A program made the position numbers and the translations under genes. The notes under the pieces are model-generated. The model was not told where the DNA came from. It worked only from the letters and a program-made list of their open reading frames with translations, and made no database searches. From a bacterium (GTDB taxonomy: Bacteria; Pseudomonadota; Alphaproteobacteria; Sphingomonadales; Sphingomonadaceae), in NCBI GenBank assembly GCA_030824575.1, contig JAVBXL010000032.1, forward strand, positions 62,001 to 126,000: 64,000 nt of DNA, read 5' to 3'. Shown piece by piece: positions 18,379 to 27,840 of this stretch. Position 1 is the first letter of the stretch. Each line of letters opens with the position of its first letter.

Positions 18379-18990
18379 TCATCTGCTCCGCCTCTCGTTA
18401 AAATCCGCCAGTGCTGCGGGCCACTCTCCCTCGACTAGAGGCGCCAGGCTATCGAACCATGCGCGTGGGCGCAGCAGCGTCAGCCGATCACTGGCAAAGT
18501 TCAGGTCTGCCCAGTCCAAAGCGCGAAGTTCTTCATCCACGCCTCCCCAACCGCCAGATGCGATGACGACGTAACTTACCCTGCCGCTCTTGCAGGTCAC
18601 GAGGGCCTCAACGGCTTTTCCGATCGGCTCGCCTTCAGCATCAACGACCGGCATGCCAGCGACGCTCGTCGCGGTAAAAAGACTCGGATAGAGGGAGCGC
18701 TGGCTTGCCTGGGCGGCGGATTTGCCGCCATCTTCATATGCGCGCTGCTTGCCAAGCCAGCGCCAGACGCCGATGAGATTGACGAGGGTTAGAAATCCGT
18801 TGGTGGCCAGCAGGTTTGCCTGTCCCGAAGAGAATCCCACTATCGACCAGGCGATCGATCCCAGGGTGAAGACCCCGAAACCCCAGCCGGTGACACGTGC
18901 GCCCAGATTGGCTGCGGTCATCATGGCCGCAATCATGGTGGCAGCAGGGGCAATCCAACCGGCGAGGTCTTCCAACTCGGGTAGCTCCAT
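18379..18990 (-). CDS. membrane protein with C-terminal PRC-barrel domain
   Basis: 203 aa from ATG 18990 (MELPELEDLAGWIAPAATMI); the open frame runs to 19167 but the added part lacks coding character. Two or three hydrophobic helices occupy about residues 10-75 (IAPAATMIAAMMTAANLGA, FGVFTLGSIAWSIVGFSSG, GFLTLVNLIGVW). The C-terminal half is a PRC barrel (SVAGMPVVDAEGEPIGKAVEALVTCKSGRVSYVVIASGGWGG). Such proteins are seen in stress loci of sphingomonads. No good Shine-Dalgarno was found, so the start is uncertain. Confidence 0.7.
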   Translation of the reverse strand: MELPELEDLAGWIAPAATMIAAMMTAANLGARVTGWGFGVFTLGSIAWSIVGFSSGQANLLATNGFLTLVNLIGVWRWLGKQRAYEDGGKSAAQASQRSLYPSLFTATSVAGMPVVDAEGEPIGKAVEALVTCKSGRVSYVVIASGGWGGVDEELRALDWADLNFASDRLTLLRPRAWFDSLAPLVEGEWPAALADFNERRSR

Positions 18991-19476
18991 GATCAAAAGG
19001 TCAGAAGCGACTAACGCGAAGCGCTCTTGCTGGTGCCGGATCGAAGGCAGATTTCTCGGGTTGCCCTTTGCGCGCGTACGGCAACAGCGCTTTAGCCCGA
19101 GCAAACGGGAAGCCAGCCCCCTAAGATTCTGTTGGGGCAGGGGGCCTTTAGTGATGGTCGCGATCAAAATGCCGGACCACCAGTGACGGGGCGCCTAGTT
19201 TGCTGTTCCTGGCGCGCGATGACCCGAGCTATATGTCGGGTAGGTCCTGCACCCCAATGGTAGCCATCGTGAACGGATAATTGCCCACGCTTGGCGGTCG
19301 AACACATTTAGGCTGGCACCGCTGAAACGGAGTATGTCGACGACCGGTTCGCCTGATCCACGCTTGTGAAAAAACCATCGATGGAAGCGAGGACGTTCTG
19401 AACCGCCGAAGCGTCAAAGCGCATCGACGTGCTCAAGGCGAAGCTCGGTCTCGACTGAGCGCTTACGGTTCGTCTG
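18991..19476. other. intergenic region, no supported gene
   Basis: About 490 bases between the PRC-barrel gene and the HWE-type kinase. Short frames exist on both strands but none shows recognisable homology or a ribosome binding site. A short plus-strand stretch ending KRIDVLKAKLGLD with TGA near 19458 may be a gene relic; not identifiable. Confidence 0.3.
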
Positions 19477-20460
19477 TCAGCGAGTCAGATGGTCACGTGC
19501 GAGGCAAATGGTCACGACCCGTTCGCCGTCCCGCCATGCCTGTTCGATAGTGCCACCAAGTCCACGCATGGCTGCGCGCATCAGCTCTGTCCCGAAACCC
19601 TGATCGCCATTGTCGAAAGTGCCACCGCGTTCTCGCCAGGCGATGGTGACGTTTCCTTGCGTCATTGAGATATCAACCTGGAGCAGGCCGTCGGAATTGG
19701 AGAGCGCGCCATATTTGACGGCATTGGTGGCGAGTTCGTGCATGAGCAGCGCTAGTGACGTTGACGCGCCCGCGCCCACAGGCGCGTCGCACTGCGCGAC
19801 GGTGATCTGACCCTCGTCGCGATAGGGCTCCAGGACTGCTCCAATCAGCTCGCTCAGCGCGGCACCGGAGCGTTCTTCGCCTGGAAGTCCGAGGACGAGT
19901 TGCTGCGCTGCGCCGAGCGCGATGATCCGGCTGCTCAGGTTATCGGCGAAGTCATCCACATCGTCGGCCCGTCGTCGGCCAACGCTGACCAGCCCCTGCA
20001 CGATCGAGAGCAGGTTCTTGATGCGGTGATGCATCTCGCGGACCAGGAGCCGCTGGTCCTCGGCATGACGCAGCCGCTCGCCGATATCGCGCGCGATTTT
20101 AGACGCGCCGATAATCTCGCCTTCGGCGTTGCGCACCGGCGAAATGGTGACCTCGATATGGACGGGTTCGCCATCACTGCGGCGGCGCACCGTTTCGAAC
20201 CGATCGACGCGTTCGCCTGCCCGCAGCTTGCCGATAATCTCGGCTTCTTCGTGGAGCCGGTCCTCAGGGATGATGAGCGTGATGGGCTGGCCGATGGCCT
20301 CGGCGGCGGAGAACCCGAACAGCTTCTCGGCTCCCGCATTCCAGCTGGTGATGACGCCGTCGAGCGTTTTGCTGAGGATCGCGTCGCCGGAATTGTCGAC
20401 CACCGAGGAAAGCCACAAACCGGCGTCGAATTTGGGGCCGTACATCGTCGAATGGCTCAT
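19477..20460 (-). CDS. PAS-HisKA_2/HWE-type sensor histidine kinase
   Basis: 327 aa, soluble. A PAS domain covers about residues 12-130 (DAILSKTLDGVITSWNAGAEKLFGFSA...), followed by the phosphoacceptor region EMHHRIKNLLSIVQGL with His145, and a HATPase of the HWE/HisKA_2 group (LLMHELATNAVKYGALS, FGTELMRAAMRGLGG). In alphaproteobacteria kinases of this group often feed the PhyR-NepR-EcfG general stress switch, which would fit the stress genes around it. No cognate regulator is adjacent. Confidence 0.88.
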   Translation of the reverse strand: MSHSTMYGPKFDAGLWLSSVVDNSGDAILSKTLDGVITSWNAGAEKLFGFSAAEAIGQPITLIIPEDRLHEEAEIIGKLRAGERVDRFETVRRRSDGEPVHIEVTISPVRNAEGEIIGASKIARDIGERLRHAEDQRLLVREMHHRIKNLLSIVQGLVSVGRRRADDVDDFADNLSSRIIALGAAQQLVLGLPGEERSGAALSELIGAVLEPYRDEGQITVAQCDAPVGAGASTSLALLMHELATNAVKYGALSNSDGLLQVDISMTQGNVTIAWRERGGTFDNGDQGFGTELMRAAMRGLGGTIEQAWRDGERVVTICLARDHLTR

Positions 20461-20801
20461 GTCCCCTCATTCCCGGAATGCCCGGTGGCCATTTGAAAGT
20501 CTCGTAGTGACGGCCCACGTACAGAGTCGCAGTGGCGAGCGTCGCGGGGACATTAAAAATTTCGGCGGATGACATCAACGCCTTCTGGCTGCTGATGTCG
20601 CGGTGCGCTAGCCATCCTGCTTGCTGCGCTTGTTTGTATGGGCGCCGAAGCGGCCTTTCGTGATCGTCCGATTTTCCCTCTAGCCGACTTGCGAGATCGT
20701 GCTCGCGAACGACTGCTTTGACCCAGGAGCCGCCTACCGATTTCGGCCGACAATATTGTGAAGCCCGGTCTTGCAGTAATGGCGTGGTCCTGAATGGGGC
20801 A
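20461..20801. other. intergenic region, no supported gene
   Basis: About 340 bases between the kinase start and the stop of the exonuclease gene, both on the minus strand. It must contain the kinase promoter. I saw no RNA gene, repeat or recognisable relic in it. Confidence 0.3.
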
Positions 20802-21605
20802 TCAGGACCTTGGGGTACGGCGTCGAGCCTTGTTGTCGGAGAGCTCGACCCACACCGGCGCATGATCGCTCGACTTCTCCCAGCCCCGGACGTGAGTGTC
20901 GACCTGGGCATCGATGAGCCGGTCGCGCAGCAGTGGACTGAGCAACAGATGATCGATGCGTAGGCCCGCATTTCGGCCATAAGCGTTTCGGAAATAATCC
21001 CAAAAAGTGTAGATCGTCTCGTCCGGATGGATAGTGCGAAGGGCATCCGTCCAGCCTTGATCGAGGAGCCGAAAGAATGCCGCCCGGACTTCGGGCGCGA
21101 ACAAGGCGTCGTCGAGCCAGCGTTCGGGTTTGTAGACATCTCGATCGGTCGGCATGACATTAAAATCGCCGAGCAGGATCACCGGAGCGCCCGATCGTAA
21201 CAGCGCCGCTGCATGATCGATCAGCCGATCGAACCAACGCAGCTTGTAATCGAACTTTGGTCCGGAGCGCGGATTTCCGTTCGGCAGATAGAGGCCAGCG
21301 ACCAGCACGCCGTTGACCGCTGCCTCGATATAGCGACTTTGACTGCTGTCGGGGTCATCTGGCAATCCGCGCCGTGTCTCATGAATTTCCCCCACACGGG
21401 CGAGAATGGCGACGCCATTCCAGCTCTTCTGGCCATGCCAGATCGCCTGATAGCCAAGAGCACGAAACGCGCTTTGCGGGAATTTCTCTTGTGGCGCCTT
21501 GAGTTCCTGGAGCACGACGATGTCCGGTTCGGCCTCGGCCAGCCAGCGAAGCAGGACCGGCAGGCGGCCGTTCACGCCGTTCACATTGTAGGTGGCGATC
21601 TTCAC
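20802..21605 (-). CDS. xth: exodeoxyribonuclease III
   Basis: 267 aa from GTG 21605 (VKIATYNVNGVNGRLPVLL), whose GTGA overlaps the ligD stop, so translation is coupled. Endonuclease/exonuclease/phosphatase fold with the AP-endonuclease motifs: catalytic Glu in VVLQELKAP, Tyr region in LYLPNGNP, ILLGDFNV (Asp/Asn), LRIDHLLLS and the catalytic His in SSDHAPVWVEL. It should remove 3' blocks and cut at abasic sites. The tie to ligD suggests end cleaning for non-homologous end joining. Confidence 0.93.
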   Translation of the reverse strand: MKIATYNVNGVNGRLPVLLRWLAEAEPDIVVLQELKAPQEKFPQSAFRALGYQAIWHGQKSWNGVAILARVGEIHETRRGLPDDPDSSQSRYIEAAVNGVLVAGLYLPNGNPRSGPKFDYKLRWFDRLIDHAAALLRSGAPVILLGDFNVMPTDRDVYKPERWLDDALFAPEVRAAFFRLLDQGWTDALRTIHPDETIYTFWDYFRNAYGRNAGLRIDHLLLSPLLRDRLIDAQVDTHVRGWEKSSDHAPVWVELSDNKARRRTPRS

Positions 21606-24118
21606 AGGTCTGGCAGGACCTGGTCGGCACGGCCCCATTGCGCGAGCGCCTTGGATCCTGCTCGCTTCACCATCTCTGCGGCGTCACCAATATGCCAGCA
21701 GGCCGGACTGTCCAGATCGCGCAACTCCTCCCAGCTGAGCGGCACCGCGATCGGCGCAAGGGGGCGCGAACGCGCGCTGTAGGGCATGACTGCAGTGGCG
21801 CCGCGCTGGTTGCGAAGATAGTCGATGAAGATGCGTCCGGTACGTCTGGCCTTGGCCAGGGCCGCAGTGAACCGGTCAGGATCTGCCTGCGCCAGGGCCA
21901 TGGCAAAGCGGCGCGCAAAATCCTTGACCACTGGCCATTGCGCAGTCGGCGTGAGCGGCGCGATAACATGAACGCCCTTGCCGCCGGTCACCATCGGGAA
22001 GGTTGCGAGACCCATCTGTCCCAGCACGTCCTGAAGGTGGAAAGCAGCCGAGACGACATCTTTGAACTCCAAGCCCTCATCGGGGTCGAGATCGAACACA
22101 AGCCGGTCGGCCTTCTCGACGTCCTCGATCCGAGCGCCCCAACCATGGAATTCGATCGTGCCCATTTGGACGCAGGTCAGAAGTCCAGCGGGCGTGTCCA
22201 CGAACAGATAGGGCTCGTCATGCCCATCCTTCTCGCGGATCGCGACGTGCTTGACCTCGTCACCAAAACTGCCGGCATCATGCTTCTGGAAGAAGCATTT
22301 CTTGTCTCGCCCTTGCGGGCAGCGCACCAGACTGATCGGCCGGCTGCCGCTCCAGGGCAGCATGATCTCCGCAACGGCTTCATAATAGTCAGAGAGTTGC
22401 CCCTTGGTGAGCTTGCCCTCGGGAAAGATGACGCGCTCGCGATTGCTGATCTTGACGGTACTGGTAGCGGCCGGAGCGGTCAGATCGCCGACCGGCGTTT
22501 CGGTTTCGACCACAACCGCTTCGGGCTTTTTATCCTCTCGAAGGCCCAGATAGCTCGAATGGCGCAATACGCCTTCGTGGGTAAACTCGATGAAGGCGAC
22601 CTCGGCGACGAGCTTCGGCTTGATCCAATGGGCGCCGCGCACGGCAGCCCGGGATGCTTCCACGGTTGCGGTCTTCTGTTCGAGCGGCGCCATCAACGCC
22701 ATCAGGCGCTCGATCTCGTCGCCCGTGAACCCAGTTCCAACCTTCCCCGCGTATCGCAGTACGCCCCTCTCGTTCACTCCCAGCAGCAAAGCGCGAAAGC
22801 CCCGCTGCTTGTCCGAGGGTGTCCATCCGACGATGACAAACTCCTGGCGGCGGATGCACTTGGTCTTGACCCAGGCCCCCGAGCGCGCGCCAGAATAGCG
22901 CGCGTCGGTGCGTTTCGAGATGACGCCCTCCAGTCCCGCACCGCAAAAACTGTCGAAAAGCTGCTCGCCGCGCCCGATTATATGGTCGGAATAGCGCAGA
23001 TGACTCTGGCCCTCGCCGATCAGCGCGGCGAGAAGCTCCTTGCGTTCCAGCAACGGCCGTTGAGTCAGATCTTCGCCGTTGAGCTCGAGCAAGTCGAATG
23101 CGAAATAATCGATCGCGTTCGGGTCGTCCTTGAGCGCTGCCTGCAAAGCCTGGAAACTGGTCCTGCCGTCGGGCAAGACCACGACCGCTTCACCGTCGAT
23201 CAAGGCGCTTTCAGCATCGAGCGTGACCGCGTCGCCGATCAGTCCGGCGAACCGGTCCGACCAGTCCAACCCCGAGCGCGTGTAGGCGCGGCCTTCGCCA
23301 TTGCCGATGGCAAGCAGCGTGCGGTATCCGTCATATTTGAGCTCGTGCAGCCAGCGATCACCCGGCGGCACATGGTCGACAAGAGTCGCCAGCTGCACGG
23401 GCTGGAACGGCGGCAGGATACGGCCAGCTTTCCTGCGCTTCGTCGCCCTGGCAGGCTTCCTGACTTGCGCCTTGGCTGAAGCTGGAGCCGCCGGCGATGC
23501 CTTGGCCTTCGATCTTGCAACCGGTTTGCCCGCAGCGATCTCCTCCATCGTGCGGCCGCTGTCGATACTGGTCAGGTGGAGCCCGATCAGATCGTCCGAG
23601 CCGCCGGCAAAGGCATCGTTTACCTTGCGCAATATCCAGTTCTCGGCCTTTTCCCTGCCGCGCGGCTTCAGACGAAAAAGGATCCATTCGCCCTGCATCC
23701 GGCGCCCATGGAGAGTGAAATGGAGGTGACCTTCGGGCAGGGTCGTACGCGGATCCTTGCCGGCGATCGGTTCCCATGTTCCGTTGTCCCACAGCATGAC
23801 GGTGCCGCCGCCATACTCGCCCTTGGGGATGGTGCCCTCGAACCGGGCATAGTCGAGCGGATGGTCCTCGGTCCGCACAGCCAGCCTCTTGTCATCCGGA
23901 TTGGCACTGGGCCCGCGCGTGACGGCCCAGCTCAGGAGAACGCCGTCCAGCTCCAGTCTGAAATCATAGTGTAGACGGGACGCGGCATGTTTCTGGACGA
24001 CAAAGCCATTGCCGGCGGCGGGCTGTGTCGCCCCGGAGGGTTCGGCGGTGCGCGCGAAATCACGCTTGGCGCGGTAGGTGGCGAGCCTGTCCTCCTTCTT
24101 GGTCTGAACGTTCGGCAT
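21602..24118 (-). CDS. ligD: DNA ligase D (phosphoesterase-ligase-polymerase)
   Basis: 838 aa, full-length three-domain enzyme. Residues about 35-180: 3'-phosphoesterase (KHAASRLHYDFRLELDGVLLSWAV). About 240-530: ATP-dependent ligase with adenylated Lys261 in ELKYDGYRTLL, and the OB fold. About 555-838: AEP-type polymerase (LVFDLDPDEGLEFKDV with the metal DxD, HVIAPL). A Lys/Ala-rich linker near 205-235 joins the first two domains. Acts with Ku in repair of double-strand breaks. Followed by a coupled xth; ku is 1.7 kb upstream on the same strand. Confidence 0.96.
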   Translation of the reverse strand: MPNVQTKKEDRLATYRAKRDFARTAEPSGATQPAAGNGFVVQKHAASRLHYDFRLELDGVLLSWAVTRGPSANPDDKRLAVRTEDHPLDYARFEGTIPKGEYGGGTVMLWDNGTWEPIAGKDPRTTLPEGHLHFTLHGRRMQGEWILFRLKPRGREKAENWILRKVNDAFAGGSDDLIGLHLTSIDSGRTMEEIAAGKPVARSKAKASPAAPASAKAQVRKPARATKRRKAGRILPPFQPVQLATLVDHVPPGDRWLHELKYDGYRTLLAIGNGEGRAYTRSGLDWSDRFAGLIGDAVTLDAESALIDGEAVVVLPDGRTSFQALQAALKDDPNAIDYFAFDLLELNGEDLTQRPLLERKELLAALIGEGQSHLRYSDHIIGRGEQLFDSFCGAGLEGVISKRTDARYSGARSGAWVKTKCIRRQEFVIVGWTPSDKQRGFRALLLGVNERGVLRYAGKVGTGFTGDEIERLMALMAPLEQKTATVEASRAAVRGAHWIKPKLVAEVAFIEFTHEGVLRHSSYLGLREDKKPEAVVVETETPVGDLTAPAATSTVKISNRERVIFPEGKLTKGQLSDYYEAVAEIMLPWSGSRPISLVRCPQGRDKKCFFQKHDAGSFGDEVKHVAIREKDGHDEPYLFVDTPAGLLTCVQMGTIEFHGWGARIEDVEKADRLVFDLDPDEGLEFKDVVSAAFHLQDVLGQMGLATFPMVTGGKGVHVIAPLTPTAQWPVVKDFARRFAMALAQADPDRFTAALAKARRTGRIFIDYLRNQRGATAVMPYSARSRPLAPIAVPLSWEELRDLDSPACWHIGDAAEMVKRAGSKALAQWGRADQVLPDL

Positions 24119-24214
24119 GTTGGTCCCGGATTCCTTCGCTCCCTTAATTCGCGGATGCCATGACTCGTTCCTGCGTCGCTCAGGCCTGACAAGCGCTGCT
24201 AAACTGGACTTCGA

Positions 24215-25153
24215 TCATTCGGGGGCGATTGATCGCGCGAACCGGTAGCTTGTCTGCTCAAAATTCAATGTCCGGAAGAAATTGTGGGCATTTTTCACAT
24301 CGATGTCGCTCATCGCTTCGAGCCGCGTGCAACCTTTCTTGCGAAGCGACGTCACGGCTTTATCTACCATAGCGGTGGCGATGCCCTTTCTTCGATGTGC
24401 TTGGGCAACGAGCAGCAACGTCAGTCTGCCGACCAGCCCATGCTGGAGCGTGGGTATGACAGCCCAGGCGCAGCATCCGACGACTTCTCCGAATTCAGCA
24501 ACGGCCATGCCGGCTTCCGCCTTGAGCGCTGCTTTCAAGTTCCGGGCCACACCGAGTTCGTCCAGCCTTACCCCGGACAGCTGTCGCACCAGCGGAACGA
24601 GCGCTTCCGCGTCGGCTGCCGTTGCGGCGCGGATGAGCAGCTTCGGCTCGGGTGCCGGCGCAGGGGCGGGACGGCGGCCGCTTGGGCGAGATGCTGAACT
24701 GACACGCGCGGCCACTTTGGCGGCGGGATTATGCCGATCTCTTGGCTGATCTTCGGCCTCGCTCCGACTTTTTGGATATTCTCTGCTTAACGGTTCTGGC
24801 TGTTCTCCAGACCTGCGTTTTTTTGAGCGTGGCCGGATGGCCGATTCCAGACGTTGATCGTCGTCATCATTGCCGCCTGAGGGTCGGGCTTTCGATGCTG
24901 GTCTGGCGGGGGTGCTTTCCGCTGATTCCTTCCAAGTGCTGGCGGCACTGGCCCGCAAATAGGTCTCGATATCTTGCGCCGACGCTTCCAGCCCTTGTGC
25001 GCCAATGCCGAGCAGCGGCTTGCCGGCTGCATCGATCAGCCCGAACTTGCCATAGTCGCCGACGCCGGGTTTGCGCCTGCGTGATTTTACAAGCTTGAGG
25101 CCACGATGCTCGGCCATGTCGCGCAGTTTTTGGTCGGTCGCCACCTGTGCCAT
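24215..25153 (-). CDS. GNAT-family acetyltransferase with basic linker
   Basis: 312 aa in three parts. Residues 1-75 are a small conserved module (QKLRDMAEHRGLKLVKSRRRKPGVGDYGKFGLIDAAGKPLLG). Residues about 76-170 are a disordered Arg/Pro/Ser/Lys linker. Residues about 172-312 are a GNAT domain with the acetyl-CoA loop in LLLVAQAHRRKGIATAMVD. Location inside the NHEJ locus and the basic linker suggest a DNA- or protein-associated role, but this is inference. The substrate is unknown. Confidence 0.75.
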   Translation of the reverse strand: MAQVATDQKLRDMAEHRGLKLVKSRRRKPGVGDYGKFGLIDAAGKPLLGIGAQGLEASAQDIETYLRASAASTWKESAESTPARPASKARPSGGNDDDDQRLESAIRPRSKKRRSGEQPEPLSREYPKSRSEAEDQPRDRHNPAAKVAARVSSASRPSGRRPAPAPAPEPKLLIRAATAADAEALVPLVRQLSGVRLDELGVARNLKAALKAEAGMAVAEFGEVVGCCAWAVIPTLQHGLVGRLTLLLVAQAHRRKGIATAMVDKAVTSLRKKGCTRLEAMSDIDVKNAHNFFRTLNFEQTSYRFARSIAPE

Positions 25154-25287
25154 CTCACGACAACCCTTTAGCTGGCTCCCGGTTCATGGAGCCTCGAAAC
25201 GCCACGTCGGCGCAGGACTTTCATCCGGCCTTGTTTCTGATTCGGCTCGACTGCAGAAAGGGAACGCGACATTGGTTCTTTCGATGG

Positions 25288-25539
25288 ATGCTGATGCGCG
25301 CATATCGCTTTAACCAGTCTTCGATGATCGAGCGTGTCGCGTTCGATGATGACGCACACACGCTGAGTATCTCGTTCCGTCAGACCGGCAAATATCTCTA
25401 CTATGACGTGCCTGCCACCATCTTTGACGAGCTATGCAAAGCCGTCTCGGTGGGCACATATTTCAACGAGCAGATCAAGGGGCGCTTCGCGTGCCGTCGC
25501 GACCCCGAACGCCGGCGCTTTGGCCCGAAGGATGAATAA
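25288..25539 (+). CDS. KTSC domain-containing small protein
   Basis: 83 aa (MLMRAYRFNQSSMIERVAFD). KTSC domain hallmarks: SSMIERVAFDDDAHTLSISFRQTGKYLYYDVPATIFDELCKAVSVGTYFNEQIKG, with the YxY-DVP core. The C-terminal RRDPERRRFGPKDE is basic. The start is uncertain: ATGs at 25288 and 25294 are both possible, and the longer open frame to 25147 lacks support. KTSC proteins are small and of unknown function. Confidence 0.75.
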   Translation: MLMRAYRFNQSSMIERVAFDDDAHTLSISFRQTGKYLYYDVPATIFDELCKAVSVGTYFNEQIKGRFACRRDPERRRFGPKDE

Positions 25540-25542
25540 CCT

Positions 25543-25800
25543 TCAGGCTTTCCCGAGCACCTGGTATACCGACATCAAATGCTGTCCTGCAATGGCGCGG
25601 GCGCGCGGCGATCGCACGGTCTCCTCATTGGTTTCGTGGAGCATTGTCAGCATATCAAGCAGTTCCTGACGGGGCATGCCGGTTTCGAGCAAGTGCGTGC
25701 CGATCAGAGCCACCAGATTGCTCCAGAGCGTGATCGCGCCCTCCGCGAACGCAGCATCATCATCTTCGCTGCCGGAAGCCTTGCAAATTGGATCGGTCAT
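25543..25800 (-). CDS. small hypothetical protein downstream of ku
   Basis: 85 aa from ATG 25800, 4 bases after the ku stop and probably co-transcribed with it. Sequence is mostly helical: DDAAFAEGAITLWSNLVALIGTHLLETGMPRQELLDMLTMLHETNEETVRSPRARAIAGQHLMSVYQVLGKA. No domain recognised. Its stop lies four bases from the convergent KTSC gene stop. Longer readings run into ku in another frame and are rejected. Confidence 0.65.
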   Translation of the reverse strand: MTDPICKASGSEDDDAAFAEGAITLWSNLVALIGTHLLETGMPRQELLDMLTMLHETNEETVRSPRARAIAGQHLMSVYQVLGKA

Positions 25801-25804
25801 GAAT

Positions 25805-26695
25805 TTACGCCCGCTTGCGCGTCGTCGCCGGCGACTTCGCAGCCGGCTTTTTATCGGTGCTCTTCGCAGCCTTTTTGGCAGGCGCTTTCTTCGCAGCGGG
25901 TTTGGAATCGCTGCTGCCAAGTGATTTCTTGAGCGCGGCCATCAGATCGACGACGTTGCTGCCGCGCGGATCGGCTTCGCTATCGTCCGCATCGATGTTG
26001 AGGGTCTTTCCCTTCTTCTTGCGCTCGATCAGGTCCTTGAGCGCATCGACATAGCGGTCATGGAAGTCGCTGGCATCGAACTTGCCAGTCTTCTTGTCGA
26101 TCAGCGTCGTGGCGAGATCGAGGAGTTCGTCATCGGGATCGCTATCGCCTATTTCGCGGAAATAACTCGCCGCCTTGTTGACCTCGTCGGCATAACGCAG
26201 GGTTTCCATGACCATTCCGCGGCCGCAGGCTTTGATGCTGACGACATATTCCCGCCCGCGCATCGCTAGCTGGCCAAGTCCTGTTTTCCGGCTGCGCCGA
26301 AGCGCCTCCCGCAGCACAATGAAGGCTTCCTCGGCCAGGTCGTCGGCCGGCACGACATAATAGGGCTTTTCAAAATAGATCGGGTCGATGTCGTGGCTAT
26401 CTACAAACTGTGTCAGTTCGAGCGTCTTCTTGCTCTCCAGCTTGACGCCCTCGATCTCCTTCTCATCGAGCAGGACATACTCGCCCTTGGCATATTCAAA
26501 GCCCTTGACGATCTCATCGAGATCGACCGGGCCGATGCCAGGCACGACCTTTTCATATTTGATTCGCTTGCCCGACGGCTCATGAATTTGATTGAATGCG
26601 ATGGTCGCGCCGCTCTTGGTCGCCGAATAGATTTCGACAGGGATCGAAACCAGGGCCAGCCTTATCTGGCCTTTCCAATAAGGTCGTGCAGCCAT
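25805..26695 (-). CDS. ku: non-homologous end joining protein Ku
   Basis: 296 aa from ATG 26695 (MAARPYWKGQIRLALVSIPV), with GGAGA 5 bases before it. Core Ku beta-barrel signatures: WKGQIRLALVSIPVEIYSATKS, RIKYEKVVPGIGPVDLDEIVKGFEY, EIEGVKLESKKTLELTQFVD, YYVVPADDLAEEAFIVLREAL. The C-terminus is a Lys/Ala-rich tail (KPAAKKAPAKKAAKS...) typical of bacterial Ku. Forms a homodimer ring on DNA ends and recruits LigD, whose gene lies on the same strand downstream. Confidence 0.96.
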   Translation of the reverse strand: MAARPYWKGQIRLALVSIPVEIYSATKSGATIAFNQIHEPSGKRIKYEKVVPGIGPVDLDEIVKGFEYAKGEYVLLDEKEIEGVKLESKKTLELTQFVDSHDIDPIYFEKPYYVVPADDLAEEAFIVLREALRRSRKTGLGQLAMRGREYVVSIKACGRGMVMETLRYADEVNKAASYFREIGDSDPDDELLDLATTLIDKKTGKFDASDFHDRYVDALKDLIERKKKGKTLNIDADDSEADPRGSNVVDLMAALKKSLGSSDSKPAAKKAPAKKAAKSTDKKPAAKSPATTRKRA

Positions 26696-26749
26696 GATTA
26701 TCTCCAACGCATTCTCCGGATAACTTTCTGCGGCGGGCAGCGTTCCAAG

Positions 26750-26897
26750 TCCGAGAGCCGCCCCGCCTCGTTATAGAACGGCCGCAGCTTCTCCCGGATG
26801 CCGTCCGGATCCGCGACGTGATCCAACGTCCACGACATGTCGCTATGGGAACATGATCTTCCAGGCTGAAGCTGTAGAATAGCGCCTCCCGCATCAC
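26750..26897 (-). pseudogene. N-terminal relic of an IS5/IS1182-type transposase
   Basis: Reading from 26897 the frame gives MMREALFYSFSLEDHVP, a typical start of these transposases. After one frame change it continues with DPDGIREKLRPFYNEAGR, matching the following conserved segment, then homology is lost before ku. So it is a short, frameshifted relic. Terminal inverted repeats were not identified. The region 26898-27237 beyond it holds no gene I can support and should contain the sigma-factor promoter. Confidence 0.55.
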
Positions 26898-27237
26898 CCT
26901 CCGATCACCAATTAGAGCCTGTCTCCTGACGACAAGGTCAGTGAATCCGGACAGCCATTACTGCAAGGCAGGGTTCGACCCATTGCTGCCGTTCGGAGGT
27001 CGATTTTCAATCGCCAAGTGCTGACGGTCTGCTTGTTAGATTCGATTAAGGCCGTGCTTCTCCCGCAGTGTAAGCTGAAAGGGGGCACCCAAGGATGCTG
27101 GCAGTTTGAACGCACCGCCCTCGAAAAGATGGGGCGCACGTTTTGAAGATGTCGGCCCCGCAGTCTGTTTGTCACATTTCCCCTCTAGCCACCCCCAGAA
27201 TCGACACTTCGTCATAATAAACGGTCGCGGAACTGGG

Positions 27238-27840
27238 ATGAGCGGAACGGACAGGGAAAGAGCGCGCTGGCTGCTGCGCAACATCTTGCCGCATGAGCCT
27301 GCCTTGCGCGGCTGGCTTGCGCGTCGTCCATTGGGCGGACTGGAACCGGACGATATCATCCAGGAGTCCTACAGCATCTTCGCGGAGATGGAGCGGGTCG
27401 ACACCATCACCTACCCCCGCGCCTATCTGTTCCAGGTAGCCCGGTCTGTGGTAACCCGCCATGTCCGCCGTGCGCGGATCGTTCCTATTCATGCGGTCGA
27501 CAATCTTGACCATCTTGACCATCCTGACGATGCCGCATCACCCGAACAGACTGCGATCGACCGGGATGAATTGCGCCAACTGGCCTGCGCAATTGCGGCC
27601 ATGCCGCTCAAGACGCGCGAGGCCTTCATTTTGCGCCGGGTGGAGGGCCTGCCGCAACGCGCGATAGCAGCGCGGATGGGCATATCAGAAAATACGGTCG
27701 AGACGCATATTTCACGCGGTATCCGATTTTTGATTGACTGGTTTGGTCGTGGTGGAAAGACGCTGCCCCAAACCTCTAGGGGTGTGACAAGGGAGACGCG
27801 CGCAGCTGATGGCCGGACAAGAAGACAGTCGCAGCATTGA
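27238..27840 (+). CDS. FecI-like ECF sigma factor (PhoD-linked)
   Basis: 200 aa from ATG 27238 (MSGTDRERARWLLRNILPHE); the frame is open further upstream without support. Sigma70 region 2 is seen in LEPDDIIQESYSIFAEMERVDTITYPRAYLFQVARSVVTRH and region 4 in LPQRAIAARMGISENTVETHISRGIRFLID. FecI-type sigma factors are held by a FecR partner, whose gene overlaps by 32 bases. Probably drives the TonB receptor and phosphatase downstream. Confidence 0.9.
   Translation: MSGTDRERARWLLRNILPHEPALRGWLARRPLGGLEPDDIIQESYSIFAEMERVDTITYPRAYLFQVARSVVTRHVRRARIVPIHAVDNLDHLDHPDDAASPEQTAIDRDELRQLACAIAAMPLKTREAFILRRVEGLPQRAIAARMGISENTVETHISRGIRFLIDWFGRGGKTLPQTSRGVTRETRAADGRTRRQSQH

Noticed and set aside
21638-23479. 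613-codon open frame on the plus strand
   Set aside because: Antisense to ligD, whose three domains are intact on the minus strand; no recognisable motif in the antisense product.
25261-25285. EcfG-like promoter (GGAAC-N16-CGAT) before the KTSC gene
   Set aside because: The -10 would end 3 bases before the proposed start codon, leaving no room for the transcription start and leader unless translation begins later.
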